A DNA stretch of 64,000 nt from NCBI RefSeq assembly GCF_006402735.1, contig NZ_CP017174.1, positions 6,428,001-6,492,000 of the forward strand. The letters are read 5' to 3'. The position numbers and the translations under genes were made by a program. Below the pieces are notes generated by a model, which saw only the letters and a list, made by a program, of their open reading frames with translations, did not search any database and was not told where the DNA came from. The number at the start of each line of letters is the position of its first letter. Position 1 is the first letter of the stretch. Of this stretch, positions 33,255 to 42,334 are shown piece after piece. Source of the stretch: Myxococcus xanthus (GTDB lineage Bacteria > Myxococcota > Myxococcia > Myxococcales > Myxococcaceae).

Positions 33255-33512
33255 TCAGTACGCGTTGTTCTGGCCGAACGTCTTGATGGTCTTCTTCTCC
33301 AGCTGGCGCTGACGCTCGGTGGCCTCGGACTCAACGGAGGCGTTACCGGCCAGCGCGTCGGCGGAGGCGCCGAACAGCTTGCGGATGTTGTCGCCGAACA
33401 GGGTCACCACGCCGATGGCGGCGATCGCGATGAGGGCGACGATGATGATGTACTCAGTCATGCCCTGGCCACGAGCCTTGCGGAGCTGCTGCTTCTTCGA
33501 GATCGCCTTCAT
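33255..33512 (-). CDS. Flp-family type IVb pilin
   Basis: An 85-residue protein from ATG 33512, with GGAGAG upstream; a longer in-frame start at 33548 would add an untypical leader. The positively charged leader (KAISKKQQLRKARGQG) is followed by the processing site G|MTEY with the conserved Glu, and then by the hydrophobic pilin helix IIIVALIAIAAIGVVTLFGD. A 45-residue charged tail ends in QRQLEKKTIKTFGQNNAY. Flp pilins are cleaved by a TadV-type prepilin peptidase and assembled by the Tad machinery. No tad or cpa gene is nearby, so the pilin is an orphan here. Confidence 0.9.
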   Translation of the reverse strand: MKAISKKQQLRKARGQGMTEYIIIVALIAIAAIGVVTLFGDNIRKLFGASADALAGNASVESEATERQRQLEKKTIKTFGQNNAY

Positions 33513-33676
33513 GGAACTCTCCGGGGATTGCAGTGGTGGAAAAGACACCCTGCTGCTTGGGTGATTCGCACCCTAGGGCAGATCCCACTTCCACCTCCAT
33601 CGGTCATCGGGAGGATGCCAGGAATTCTCAGTGATTCCGGGCAATTGGCCCGATTTGGATGATCCAAGGCCCCATT

Positions 33677-36553
33677 TCAGGGGCTCCCAGGAGCGGCGAC
33701 GGGCATTTGGGCGGTGCCTTCGCAGCTCGAACGAGGCAGCGCCTCGCAGAGTGAGCGCAGCGCCCGGGCCAGATGTTCGTCGTCCGGGTGCCGGGCCGCA
33801 ACCTCGCGCCCCATGGACACGGTGTCGTGCAGGGCACCTACAGGCGTCCACATGGTGCGCGAAGCCCAGGTCTGGGCCGTCACCAGCCTCAGGTAGGCCG
33901 TCACCAGGGCGGGCTCGCGTCCGCCCCGCGCCACCTCGGGCTCCAGGAGCGAGGCGGCCAGCGTCAAATCCTGCTGAGCCAGCGCCGCCTTGCCCAGGGC
34001 CAGGGCGGACTCGGGGCTGTCGGGGGCCAGCCGCCGCCACTGCGCGGCCGCGCCGCGCACCATGGGGTCATTGGGCGCATGGTAGCGCTCGATGTTCCGG
34101 TACAGCCCGGCGGCCTGCTCCGCGGTGGGCGGGTGCTGCTGGACGTAGTCGTGCAGGAAGAGGCGGTCCGCCCCTTCGGGCGCGCGCCGCTCGTCCCTCA
34201 CGCGCACGTCCAGATTCGACACGAAGAAGGCGATGGGCGACGCGTACTCCAGCAGGTTGTGGTCGTCCGTGTTGATGGGCCCCTCACCGGCGAACTCGAG
34301 CTGGCCGGCCTCGCTGTGCACCTGCTTGGACAGCAGCGCGAACACGTCGTTGATGCCCACGCGGGACAAGTCCTTCCGCACCTCAGGATGCCCCATGCGC
34401 TCGGCCAGGCGCGCCGCATCGAAGGCCAGGGGCTTGCGGCTGGCCACCATCACCAGGTCATGCGGCCCCAGCCACGTGGTGGCGTGCGGAAAGGTGTCGC
34501 GCAGGGTGCGGACCACCAGCTTGATGAGGTCCTCGTTGCTCTCGTAGGTGTGGATCCACTGCACCAGCACGCCGTCGTCCGCCAGGTGCCGGTCCACCGT
34601 CTGGAAGAAGTCCCGCGTGAAGAGGCCGGACACGCCGGACACCCACGGGTTGGACGGCACGCTCACCACCAGGTCGTACTTGCGCGGCGACAGCGCCATG
34701 AACGTCTTGGCGTCATCCACGTGCACGTGGGTGCGCGGGTCATCCACCGCGTTGCGGTTGTCCGCCTTGAACAGGCGCGCCGCGTCGATGACGGCGGGTG
34801 CGATCTCCACCATGTCCAGGTGCTCCACGGGATGCACCAGCACGCTACCCGCGGTAATGGCCGCGCCGGCGCCCACCAGCAGCACCGACTTGGGCTCGCG
34901 CGGGTGCAACAGGGCGCCCAGGTGGCCGGCCACCACCTGCGTCTCCACGTCGCTCCCGTTGGACGCGTCCACCTTCCCGTTGAGCTTCATGAACCGCAGG
35001 TTGTCCACGGGAGCGTCCGCCACCATCACCGTGGCGAAGGTGTCGTCCTGGTAGAAGATGGGGCGGATGATGGCCTCCGTGTCCGCCACCAGCTTCGCGT
35101 AGCTCTCCGGCGGCTTCTCGTGGGAGCGGATGGAGGCGATGCCCGACAACCGCACCGCCCAGCCGCTCATCCCGCCCAGCACCACCAGCGCCAGCACCGC
35201 CGTGGCGGCCACCGGCCACAAGGCACGCGCCGGCTGCGCGGGACGGCCGGGAGCCGCGTGGAAGGCCAGCCCCGCGCCGAGCAGATTGGCCGCCACGCCC
35301 GCGATGAAGTTGCCCTCCATGCCCCACCACGGCATCAGCACCAGCACGCCCAGCGCCGAACCCGTAATCGTGCCCACCGTGTTCCACAAGTAGACGCCGC
35401 CCAGTTGGCGCCCCACCTCGGACACCTTGGCCGTGGCCACGCGCGCCGCCGCCGGGAAGGCCGCGCCCATGAAGAAGGTGGGCACCAGCAGCACGAGGCA
35501 GCAGAAGCCGAAGGTCAGCACCTGGAACAGCGGCCAGGTGTCCAACGAGCGCGTCATCATCCACTGCGCCTTGCGGAACAGGTGCGGCAGCCGGACGTAG
35601 AGCGGCAGCGCCACGCAGATGCTGGCCACCAGCGCGACCTGGAGCCGGCCGAACAGGCGCAGCGAGTCCACCTGTCCCTTGCGCGTCATCAGCCAGAAGC
35701 TGCCCAGGCCAATGCCCATGATGAACGCGGTGAGGATGAGCGTGAAGGCGTAGGTGGACGCGCCCAGGACGATGGACAGCAGGCGGATCCACGTCACCTG
35801 GTACAGCATGGACGTGAAGCCCGACAGCAGCACGCCGATGAGCGCCGCCCGCACCGCGATGCGCGGATAGGACACCTCCGCATCGCCCTCTTCCGTGGGC
35901 GGTGTCTGGCCCGGCACCAGCGCGGGCGGGAAGCGCCGGGCCAGCCCCAGCGAGGCCAGCGCCACCAGGATGTTGAGCCCCGCGGCCAGCCCCGCCGAGG
36001 AGGACAGGCCAATGGCGGGCACCAGCTTCGTCCCGGCGATGAACACACCCACCGCCGCGCCCAGGCTGTTGACGGCGTAGAGCCGCGCCAGCTCGTAGCG
36101 CACCCCCGACAGGCTGGAGGCGAAGTGCCGCACCAGCGCCGGCAGCGTGCCGCCCATCAGCAGCGTGGGAATCAGCAGCGACGCGGAGGAGACCAGCAGC
36201 CGGGGCCCCAGTCGCCAGCCATCCGGCACGGACGGGGCCACGTTCAGCCACAGCGCCCCCAGCACATCGAGCACATAGGGGAAGGCCAGCGCGTACAGGC
36301 CCACGCCCAGCTCCAGCAGACCGTAAAGGGCCAGGGGGTTCTTTGCCCGGTCGGCTGTCCGCCCGAAGACAAATGCCCCCAGCGCTTGCCCTCCCATGAA
36401 CGTGGCGAGCACCACGGCATGCGCCTGGCCGCTGTTCCCCAGGACATTCCCGAGATACTTGGACCAGACGAGTTCGTAGACAAGCGCAGTGCCCCCGGAC
36501 AGGAAGAGGAGGCAGGCCACAAGGTTCTTAGGAAAACGCGCCGTAGATGACAT
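33677..36553 (-). CDS. Fused membrane transporter-like / spermine-synthase-like protein
   Basis: A 958-residue protein from ATG 36553. Residues about 1-500 contain some fourteen hydrophobic segments in a pattern found in 'fused MFS/spermidine synthase' proteins (LLFLSGGTALVYELVWSKYL, LIPTLLMGGTLPALVRHFA, FFMGAAFPAAARVATAKV). Residues about 540-800 are a spermidine-synthase-like methyltransferase fold (SVLLVGAGAAITAGSVLVHP, LDMVEIAPAVIDAARLF, YDLVVSVPSNPWVSGVSGLF). Residues about 830-940 look like TPR-type helices (ESALALGKAALAQQDLTLAA). In characterised relatives the polyamine activity is unproven. It is divergent from mrpA with only 26 bp between the start codons. Confidence 0.85.
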   Translation of the reverse strand: MSSTARFPKNLVACLLFLSGGTALVYELVWSKYLGNVLGNSGQAHAVVLATFMGGQALGAFVFGRTADRAKNPLALYGLLELGVGLYALAFPYVLDVLGALWLNVAPSVPDGWRLGPRLLVSSASLLIPTLLMGGTLPALVRHFASSLSGVRYELARLYAVNSLGAAVGVFIAGTKLVPAIGLSSSAGLAAGLNILVALASLGLARRFPPALVPGQTPPTEEGDAEVSYPRIAVRAALIGVLLSGFTSMLYQVTWIRLLSIVLGASTYAFTLILTAFIMGIGLGSFWLMTRKGQVDSLRLFGRLQVALVASICVALPLYVRLPHLFRKAQWMMTRSLDTWPLFQVLTFGFCCLVLLVPTFFMGAAFPAAARVATAKVSEVGRQLGGVYLWNTVGTITGSALGVLVLMPWWGMEGNFIAGVAANLLGAGLAFHAAPGRPAQPARALWPVAATAVLALVVLGGMSGWAVRLSGIASIRSHEKPPESYAKLVADTEAIIRPIFYQDDTFATVMVADAPVDNLRFMKLNGKVDASNGSDVETQVVAGHLGALLHPREPKSVLLVGAGAAITAGSVLVHPVEHLDMVEIAPAVIDAARLFKADNRNAVDDPRTHVHVDDAKTFMALSPRKYDLVVSVPSNPWVSGVSGLFTRDFFQTVDRHLADDGVLVQWIHTYESNEDLIKLVVRTLRDTFPHATTWLGPHDLVMVASRKPLAFDAARLAERMGHPEVRKDLSRVGINDVFALLSKQVHSEAGQLEFAGEGPINTDDHNLLEYASPIAFFVSNLDVRVRDERRAPEGADRLFLHDYVQQHPPTAEQAAGLYRNIERYHAPNDPMVRGAAAQWRRLAPDSPESALALGKAALAQQDLTLAASLLEPEVARGGREPALVTAYLRLVTAQTWASRTMWTPVGALHDTVSMGREVAARHPDDEHLARALRSLCEALPRSSCEGTAQMPVAAPGSP

Positions 36554-36579
36554 GGGGACAGCGCGGAACCTTAGTCGGT

Positions 36580-37572
36580 ATGTTTCAGGCCCATCAAATG
36601 AACACCCATCTCCTGCAAGCCGCGATGCTCGCCTGGACTCCAAGCCTGCGGGTGACACGCGCCGAAGGCGACCTCTCCAGCATCCTGCGCCGCCCCGCCG
36701 GGGCCCTGTTGGAGCAGCCGCTCCACGAGGTCCTCGGCGTGTCGCCCAAGCGCGCCCGTGAGCTGGACGCCCGCGCCCGCGAGGACCGCCGCGCCGTGGA
36801 GTTCGTCTCCGCCAACCTCGGCGGCGAGGACGCGTGCCCCCTCCGCCTGTCCCTGGGACTGGACGGCGGCGAGGCCTGTGCCACCGTGTTGGATCTCAAT
36901 GCCGTGCTGGACGGCGCCCCCCCGGTGCAGATTTCACGGCTGTCCTCCTCGCTCAGCCACGAGATTCGCAACCCCCTCTCCTCGGTGAAGATGGCGGTCC
37001 AGACGCTGGCCCGGAACACCGGCCTCAATGACCGGGACAAGCGGCGGCTCACCATCGCCAACCGCGAGATTCGCACCATGGAGCGAATGCTCTGGCTCCT
37101 CTCCGAATACGGCCGCGACACCACCCCGAAGATGGACGCCCATCCGCTGCGCGGCGTGGTGCAGGAGGCCACGGAGATGGTGGCCCCCGAGCTGGCCGAG
37201 CGGCGCGTGGAGGTCCGCGTGGACGAGGAGCCCGACCTGCCCCGCGTCCGGGTGGACCCGACGCGGCTGCGGCCCGTGCTGGCCCAGGTGCTGCTCAACG
37301 TCGCCATGGGCCAGACGGAGGGCAGCCCGGTGGAGGTGGCCCTGCGCCGGGGTGGCCCCCACCAGGTGATGATGGTGCTCCATGACCCCGCCGCCGCCCT
37401 GCCACCCGAGGAGAACGGTTCGCTCTTCGAGCCCTTCGGCTCCCGGCTGGCCCGGGGCGCCGGTCTGTCCCTGGCCGCCCTGCGCCGGGTGATGATGGGC
37501 GTGGGGGGAGACGTGGCCGCCCGGGGCAGCGCCGAGCCGGGCGTGGTGCTGACGCTGACGTTCGCCACCTGA
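36580..37572 (+). CDS. mrpA: Developmental histidine kinase MrpA
   Basis: About 330 residues if started at ATG 36580; ATG 36598 is equally possible. The phosphoacceptor helix is LSSSLSHEIRNPLSSVKM near residue 130. The ATPase domain is weak: an N-box-like LAQVLLNVAMGQ is present, but the G1 box (D-x-G-x-G) reads VLHDPAAALPPEENG and the G2 box is ARGAGLSLA. No membrane helix or complete sensor domain is visible, so it is cytosolic. In M. xanthus the mrpAB pair controls mrpC transcription early in fruiting-body development, and MrpA has been suggested to act against MrpB phosphorylation. The broken G1 box supports a phosphatase-like role. Confidence 0.88.
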   Translation: MFQAHQMNTHLLQAAMLAWTPSLRVTRAEGDLSSILRRPAGALLEQPLHEVLGVSPKRARELDARAREDRRAVEFVSANLGGEDACPLRLSLGLDGGEACATVLDLNAVLDGAPPVQISRLSSSLSHEIRNPLSSVKMAVQTLARNTGLNDRDKRRLTIANREIRTMERMLWLLSEYGRDTTPKMDAHPLRGVVQEATEMVAPELAERRVEVRVDEEPDLPRVRVDPTRLRPVLAQVLLNVAMGQTEGSPVEVALRRGGPHQVMMVLHDPAAALPPEENGSLFEPFGSRLARGAGLSLAALRRVMMGVGGDVAARGSAEPGVVLTLTFAT

Positions 37573-37579
37573 GAGCGCC

Positions 37580-39043
<1,464 letters not shown>

Positions 39044-39056
39044 GCACTCTTGGACA

Positions 39057-39074
39057 GTGTCGCTGCTCCGACAC
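39057..39074. promoter_or_regulatory. MrpC-binding palindrome 1 in the mrpC promoter
   Basis: GTGTC (39057-39061), an 8-nt spacer and GACAC (39070-39074) form a perfect palindrome matching the published MrpC consensus GTGTC-N8-GACAC as I recall it. It is the most upstream element of the mrpC control region and fits negative autoregulation by MrpC. Confidence 0.75.
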
Positions 39075-39086
39075 TCCTCCCCCCGG

Positions 39087-39128
39087 TTTGAACGTTTCGT
39101 TCAAATTGATCAGACTGTTTGAACGTTC
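39087..39128. promoter_or_regulatory. Tandem TTTGAACG elements, probable MrpB enhancer sites
   Basis: A perfect inverted repeat, TTTGAACG-TTT-CGTTCAAA, lies at 39087-39105. A second TTTGAACGTTC begins at 39118, exactly 31 bp after the first, about three helical turns. They stand about 130-170 bp upstream of the predicted sigma-54 start point, the usual place for binding of an NtrC-type activator. MrpB, encoded just upstream, is the natural candidate. Confidence 0.7.
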
Positions 39129-39129
39129 T

Positions 39130-39147
39130 GTTTCAGGTTTTGGACAC
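39130..39147. promoter_or_regulatory. MrpC-binding palindrome 2, adjoining the second MrpB element
   Basis: GTTTC (39130-39134), 8 nt and GACAC (39143-39147) match the MrpC consensus at nine of ten fixed positions. The site directly abuts the second TTTGAACGTTC element, so MrpC bound here could exclude MrpB. Confidence 0.65.
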
Positions 39148-39228
39148 AGAACGGGGTCTGGTGCGGGCCTGTAGCGCTAAGTACCCGGCATTTCAGGAGG
39201 TGTTGTCCCGGCGGCATTTCAATTCCCG

Positions 39229-39245
39229 CTGGCATGAACCTTGGA
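39229..39245 (+). promoter_or_regulatory. Sigma-54 promoter of mrpC
   Basis: CTGGCATGAACCTTGGA fits the -24/-12 consensus (TGGCACG-N4-TTGCW) with the invariant GG at 39231-39232, TTG at 39241-39243 and GG instead of GC at -13/-12. It predicts transcription from about 39256, some 60 bp before the mrpC ATG. mrpC transcription in M. xanthus is reported to need sigma-54-type activation by MrpB. Confidence 0.65.
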
Positions 39246-39316
39246 GAAGGGAAGTCCCGTTCGCCGCTGAAGCAGACGGCTCGACTTCCCTACGCTTCCT
39301 TCCCAGGAGTAATGCC

Positions 39317-40063
39317 ATGCACGGATTCAACCGCCCCCTCGGCCCCATCGGTTCCAACGTCGTGGCGCCGCTGCAGACGACCAGCTCCGGGATGATGGTC
39401 ACCGCCAACAAGCTGGTGCCCGGCCAGGAAGCCATCGACTTCAAGGGCTACTTCAAGGTCGAGTCCTTCCCGCACAACTCGACCATCTACCGCCCCGGTG
39501 ACAACACCGACCGCGTCTACCTGCTGAAGTCCGGCCGCGTGCGCCTGATGCGCATCGGCAAGAACAGCACCCGCTCCGTGGTGTCCATCCTCCGCCCGGG
39601 CGACCTCTTCGGCGAGCTGTTCCGCCCCGAGGGCACGCCGATTGAAGAGATGGCCATCGCCGCCGGTGAGGCCGAGGTCTGGAGCATCGAGGGCCGCGAC
39701 TTCCGCGCCCAGTTGGAGGCCCGTCCGGCCCTGGCGGTGGACGTGGTCCGCGCCTACGCCGAGCGCGTGCGTGCCCTGCGCAAGCGCGTGCTGGGCCTGA
39801 CGTTCAAGGAGGTTCCGGCCCGCCTGGCGGACACCCTGCTCACCCTGGTTGAAGCGCACGGCGAGCGCTGCCCGCACGGCGGCGAGACGGACCTGCGCGG
39901 CATCACCCAGCAGGACCTCGCGGACCTCGTGGGCGCCTCCCGCTCCTTCGTGTCCACGCTCATCAACGAGATGAAGCGCGAGGGCGTGCTCGGCAACGTC
40001 GGCCGCATCCTCTGCGTGCGTGACCAGAAGGCCCTGCGGAAGATCGCCGGCAAGGAGAAGTAG
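39317..40063 (+). CDS. mrpC: CRP/Fnr-family developmental regulator MrpC
   Basis: A 248-residue protein from ATG 39317, with AGGAG at 39305-39309. The open frame to 39119 is promoter DNA. The first 25 residues (MHGFNRPLGPIGSNVVAPLQ, then TTSSG) carry Thr21-Thr22, the phosphorylation sites reported for the Pkn8-Pkn14 kinase cascade, followed by Met26, where the shorter form MrpC2 begins. The cyclic-nucleotide-like beta-barrel covers residues about 45-155, and the helix-turn-helix is near residue 205 (QQDLADLVGASRSFVSTLIN). MrpC directs hundreds of developmental promoters, including fruA, and represses its own gene. The preceding gap holds its binding sites. Confidence 0.96.
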   Translation: MHGFNRPLGPIGSNVVAPLQTTSSGMMVTANKLVPGQEAIDFKGYFKVESFPHNSTIYRPGDNTDRVYLLKSGRVRLMRIGKNSTRSVVSILRPGDLFGELFRPEGTPIEEMAIAAGEAEVWSIEGRDFRAQLEARPALAVDVVRAYAERVRALRKRVLGLTFKEVPARLADTLLTLVEAHGERCPHGGETDLRGITQQDLADLVGASRSFVSTLINEMKREGVLGNVGRILCVRDQKALRKIAGKEK

Positions 40064-40156
40064 TCCGCGCGCCCGCGGCGAACGGGAAGCAGGACACCAG
40101 ACGGGCCTGACCATGCACATGCCGCGTGGCCGGGCCCGTGGTGTTTCCAGCGAACG

Positions 40157-40657
40157 GTGCCCTCCCGAGTGACCGCCCAGGACCTCCACGTCCTGGAGTC
40201 CTCGCTGGGCGCATTGCTTCCCCAGGCCTACCTCGACTTCATCTCCCAGCACGGCCTGTTCTCCGCGGTGGATTGGCGGGGACATGAGCGCGCCCGGATG
40301 TTGAGCCCCACCGAGTTGCTGAAGGCGCTCCAGTGGTCCAAGGAGACCATCGAGGAGGGCTGCTTCGGCGACAACGAGGACGAGCTGGAAGCCGCCATCC
40401 TCGAGATGAAGATCCGCGAGCGGATCATCCCCTTCCAGTACATCGCAGCCACGAACGTGAGCGACTACTACTACTTCGACACGGGGATGCGTCGCGACAC
40501 CGGGCGGCTCATCTTCCCGGCGCGCCACGACGACTTCGACTTGTCGACGTGGCTGCTGGACGGAGAGCCCGACGTCTCCGGCTGCACCTTCGATTTCGAC
40601 GAGCACCTGCGCTGGGTCCTCCGGGAGGGCCTGGAGGAGAAGGACTGGGGCCGCTGA
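40157..40657 (+). CDS. SMI1/KNR4 (SUKH) family protein
   Basis: A 166-residue protein from GTG 40157; GTG 40169 is an alternative. The pattern (LESSLGALLPQAYLDFISQH to LSPTELLKALQWSKETIEEG, then ATNVSDYYYFDTG and FDFDEHLRWVLREGLEE) is that of SUKH-domain proteins. These often act as immunity proteins against secreted nuclease or deaminase toxins, or as general adaptor proteins. No toxin gene is adjacent, so immunity is not supported by context. It sits between mrpC and the convergent hydroxylase gene, ending 2 bp before the latter's stop. The gap before it (40064-40156) holds a weak ACGGGCC/GGCCCGT pair at 40101-40139. Confidence 0.75.
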   Translation: MPSRVTAQDLHVLESSLGALLPQAYLDFISQHGLFSAVDWRGHERARMLSPTELLKALQWSKETIEEGCFGDNEDELEAAILEMKIRERIIPFQYIAATNVSDYYYFDTGMRRDTGRLIFPARHDDFDLSTWLLDGEPDVSGCTFDFDEHLRWVLREGLEEKDWGR

Positions 40658-40659
40658 CC

Positions 40660-42237
40660 TCAGACGCGGCGGCGCAGCTCCTCCACTTCGGCGCGCAGCA
40701 GCCAATCGTCCGGGAAGTCCGAGGCCGCCGCGGCAATCTGGCTCAACCGCTCCGGCTTCACGGCGTGCGTCTCCCGCATCTTCCGGACCTCGCGGTAAAG
40801 CGCGGCCAGCGCTGGGTGCAGCGCCAGGGCCTTGCGTGAGCGGGCCTTCTCCTCGCCATCCCCTTCCGAGAAGGCGCTCAGCTCGCCGTACCAGCGGTCC
40901 CACGTCGCCGGGTCCGAAGGCCCACCCGCCACCGAGGGCAGGTGCGTGCTGACGAAGAGCTTCGCCACCGCGGGCAGCGCCAGCTCGCGCCCCGCCAACC
41001 GGCCGCGCAGCGCCAGCACCTGGCCACCGTCCGTGGCGAAGCCCTCCAGCTCCAGCCCACTCTCCAGCGACAGCTTGAAGGGCCCGCGCTCCGGCAACGT
41101 CCCCGCGCCGAACGCCACCAGCGCCGGCCCGCTCCACGGCTTGTCGTCCAGGGAGCGCCCGCTGCGCGAGGCCATGATGGGCCCCTCCATGCAGACGAGC
41201 GCGGTGCCCAGACCCGGCGCCACCTCGCGCGGCGCGGCCAGCATCTCCAGCACCCGGCCCGTCACCTCGCGGCCGTCCGCCAGCACCAGGTGATTGACGG
41301 TCCGCGCGCGCAGCGCCTCCGTCAGGCCGAAGTCGCCGCCTCGCTTCCACGACAGCGAGGACTCGAACTCCGCCAGCACCTCGAACAGGTGCTCGAAGTC
41401 CCGCGCCACGAAGAGCTGCGGCTGCATGCGGGTGATGTCGTAGTCCATGTCCGCGCAGGCCACGCTCAGCGGCAGCTTCTTCACCGCCGGCGTCAGGCAG
41501 TGCTGCGCCTCGCCGATGCTGGACAACAGCCCCGCGCCGTAGATGCGCGGCGACTCCACGCTCCCGATGAGGCCGTACTCCGCCGTCCACCAGTAGAGGC
41601 GGCTCGCTCGAGTGCTCTCGCTGACGTAGCGACGGCTCGCGCTGGCGGCATCCAGCCGGGCCTGCGCGTGCGCCGCTTCCTCCTCGCTGGCGTCCGGGTC
41701 CTCCTTCACCACCGACAGGTTGCGGATGGCCTCGAAGACGGCCTGGTCCTCCACGCTGGCAATGGCCTTGAAGCCCACCAGCCCGCATGCCTTGAGGTAC
41801 TCCGCGTAGCGGCGGTTGGCGATGATGGGCGCGTGCCCGGCGCTCTCATGGACGATGTCCGGTGCCGGCGTGTACTCGATGTGCTCGTGGGTGCGGATGT
41901 CCGCGGCAATCGCCAGGACGCCCAGCGCCTGGAGCTCCGTGAAGACGGCGGGGGGAATGAAGCCACGCACCCCCACACAGGCCCACCCCAGACGAGCGAG
42001 CTTCTCGTTCATCACATCCAGGCTGGGGATGCACTCCGAACCAATGCCCGTGGCCTCCAGGCCCTCCAGGTAGACGGGGTGCGCCTTGTCCGCCAGGTGG
42101 CCCCGCAAGGAGCCCAGGATGTTCCGCCAGACGGCCTGGTCCCGCGACGTATACGCCGCGTAGTCCTGGCCCACCACGTAGCGACGCAGATGAGCAGGCA
42201 GGCGGGCAATCGTCCGTTCCGTGGGAGTCATCATCAT
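40660..42237 (-). CDS. Iron-dependent aromatic amino acid (phenylalanine-type) hydroxylase with C-terminal extension
   Basis: A 525-residue protein from ATG 42237, with TGAGGTGA immediately upstream; two further ATG codons follow directly. The catalytic domain covers residues about 10-310. DIVHESAGHAPIIANRRYAE near residue 130 supplies the two iron-binding histidines, and YWWTAEYGLIG near residue 215 the glutamate. GLLSSIGEAQHCL and PQLFVARDFEHLFEVL are also family blocks. It should hydroxylate Phe (or Tyr/Trp) with tetrahydrobiopterin and O2. Bacterial enzymes are usually about 260-300 residues; here about 200 extra residues follow, with no recognised domain and an Ala/Lys/Glu-rich helical end. 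The LysR gene upstream on the same strand may regulate it. Confidence 0.88.
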   Translation of the reverse strand: MMMTPTERTIARLPAHLRRYVVGQDYAAYTSRDQAVWRNILGSLRGHLADKAHPVYLEGLEATGIGSECIPSLDVMNEKLARLGWACVGVRGFIPPAVFTELQALGVLAIAADIRTHEHIEYTPAPDIVHESAGHAPIIANRRYAEYLKACGLVGFKAIASVEDQAVFEAIRNLSVVKEDPDASEEEAAHAQARLDAASASRRYVSESTRASRLYWWTAEYGLIGSVESPRIYGAGLLSSIGEAQHCLTPAVKKLPLSVACADMDYDITRMQPQLFVARDFEHLFEVLAEFESSLSWKRGGDFGLTEALRARTVNHLVLADGREVTGRVLEMLAAPREVAPGLGTALVCMEGPIMASRSGRSLDDKPWSGPALVAFGAGTLPERGPFKLSLESGLELEGFATDGGQVLALRGRLAGRELALPAVAKLFVSTHLPSVAGGPSDPATWDRWYGELSAFSEGDGEEKARSRKALALHPALAALYREVRKMRETHAVKPERLSQIAAAASDFPDDWLLRAEVEELRRRV

Positions 42238-42251
42238 TCACCTCAGGCGGA

Positions 42252-42271
42252 ATCTTCTATTCTTTGAAGAT
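42252..42271. promoter_or_regulatory. Operator-like dyad upstream of the hydroxylase gene
   Basis: ATCTTC (42252-42257) and GAAGAT (42266-42271) form a perfect dyad with an 8-nt AT-rich spacer, 15 bp above the hydroxylase start. The whole 97-bp gap is markedly AT-rich. An Lrp/AsnC- or LysR-type regulator could bind here. Confidence 0.5.
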
Positions 42272-42307
42272 ATCCCTTCTTAGGGCGAACGGAAATCCGA
42301 CAGAAAT

Positions 42308-42321
42308 CGACGTCTTCGTCG
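42308..42321 (-). terminator. Small hairpin after the LysR gene
   Basis: CGACG (42308-42312) and CGTCG (42317-42321) pair around a 4-nt loop. On the minus strand the stem is followed by ATTTCT, a weak T-rich stretch. It lies 14 bp beyond the LysR stop codon, so it is a possible attenuator or terminator between LysR and hydroxylase. Confidence 0.4.
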
Positions 42322-42334
42322 TTTTAACGTCGAA

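Noticed and set aside
33773..36550. A 925-residue plus-strand open frame antisense to the spermine-synthase-like gene
   Set aside because: Its product is a His/Arg/Gln-rich sequence without domains, the usual antisense shadow of a high-GC gene; the minus-strand protein has clear families and a normal codon bias.
40101..40139. ACGGGCC/GGCCCGT pair as an mrpC terminator
   Set aside because: The 25-nt loop is long and no T-run follows; too weak to list as a terminator.
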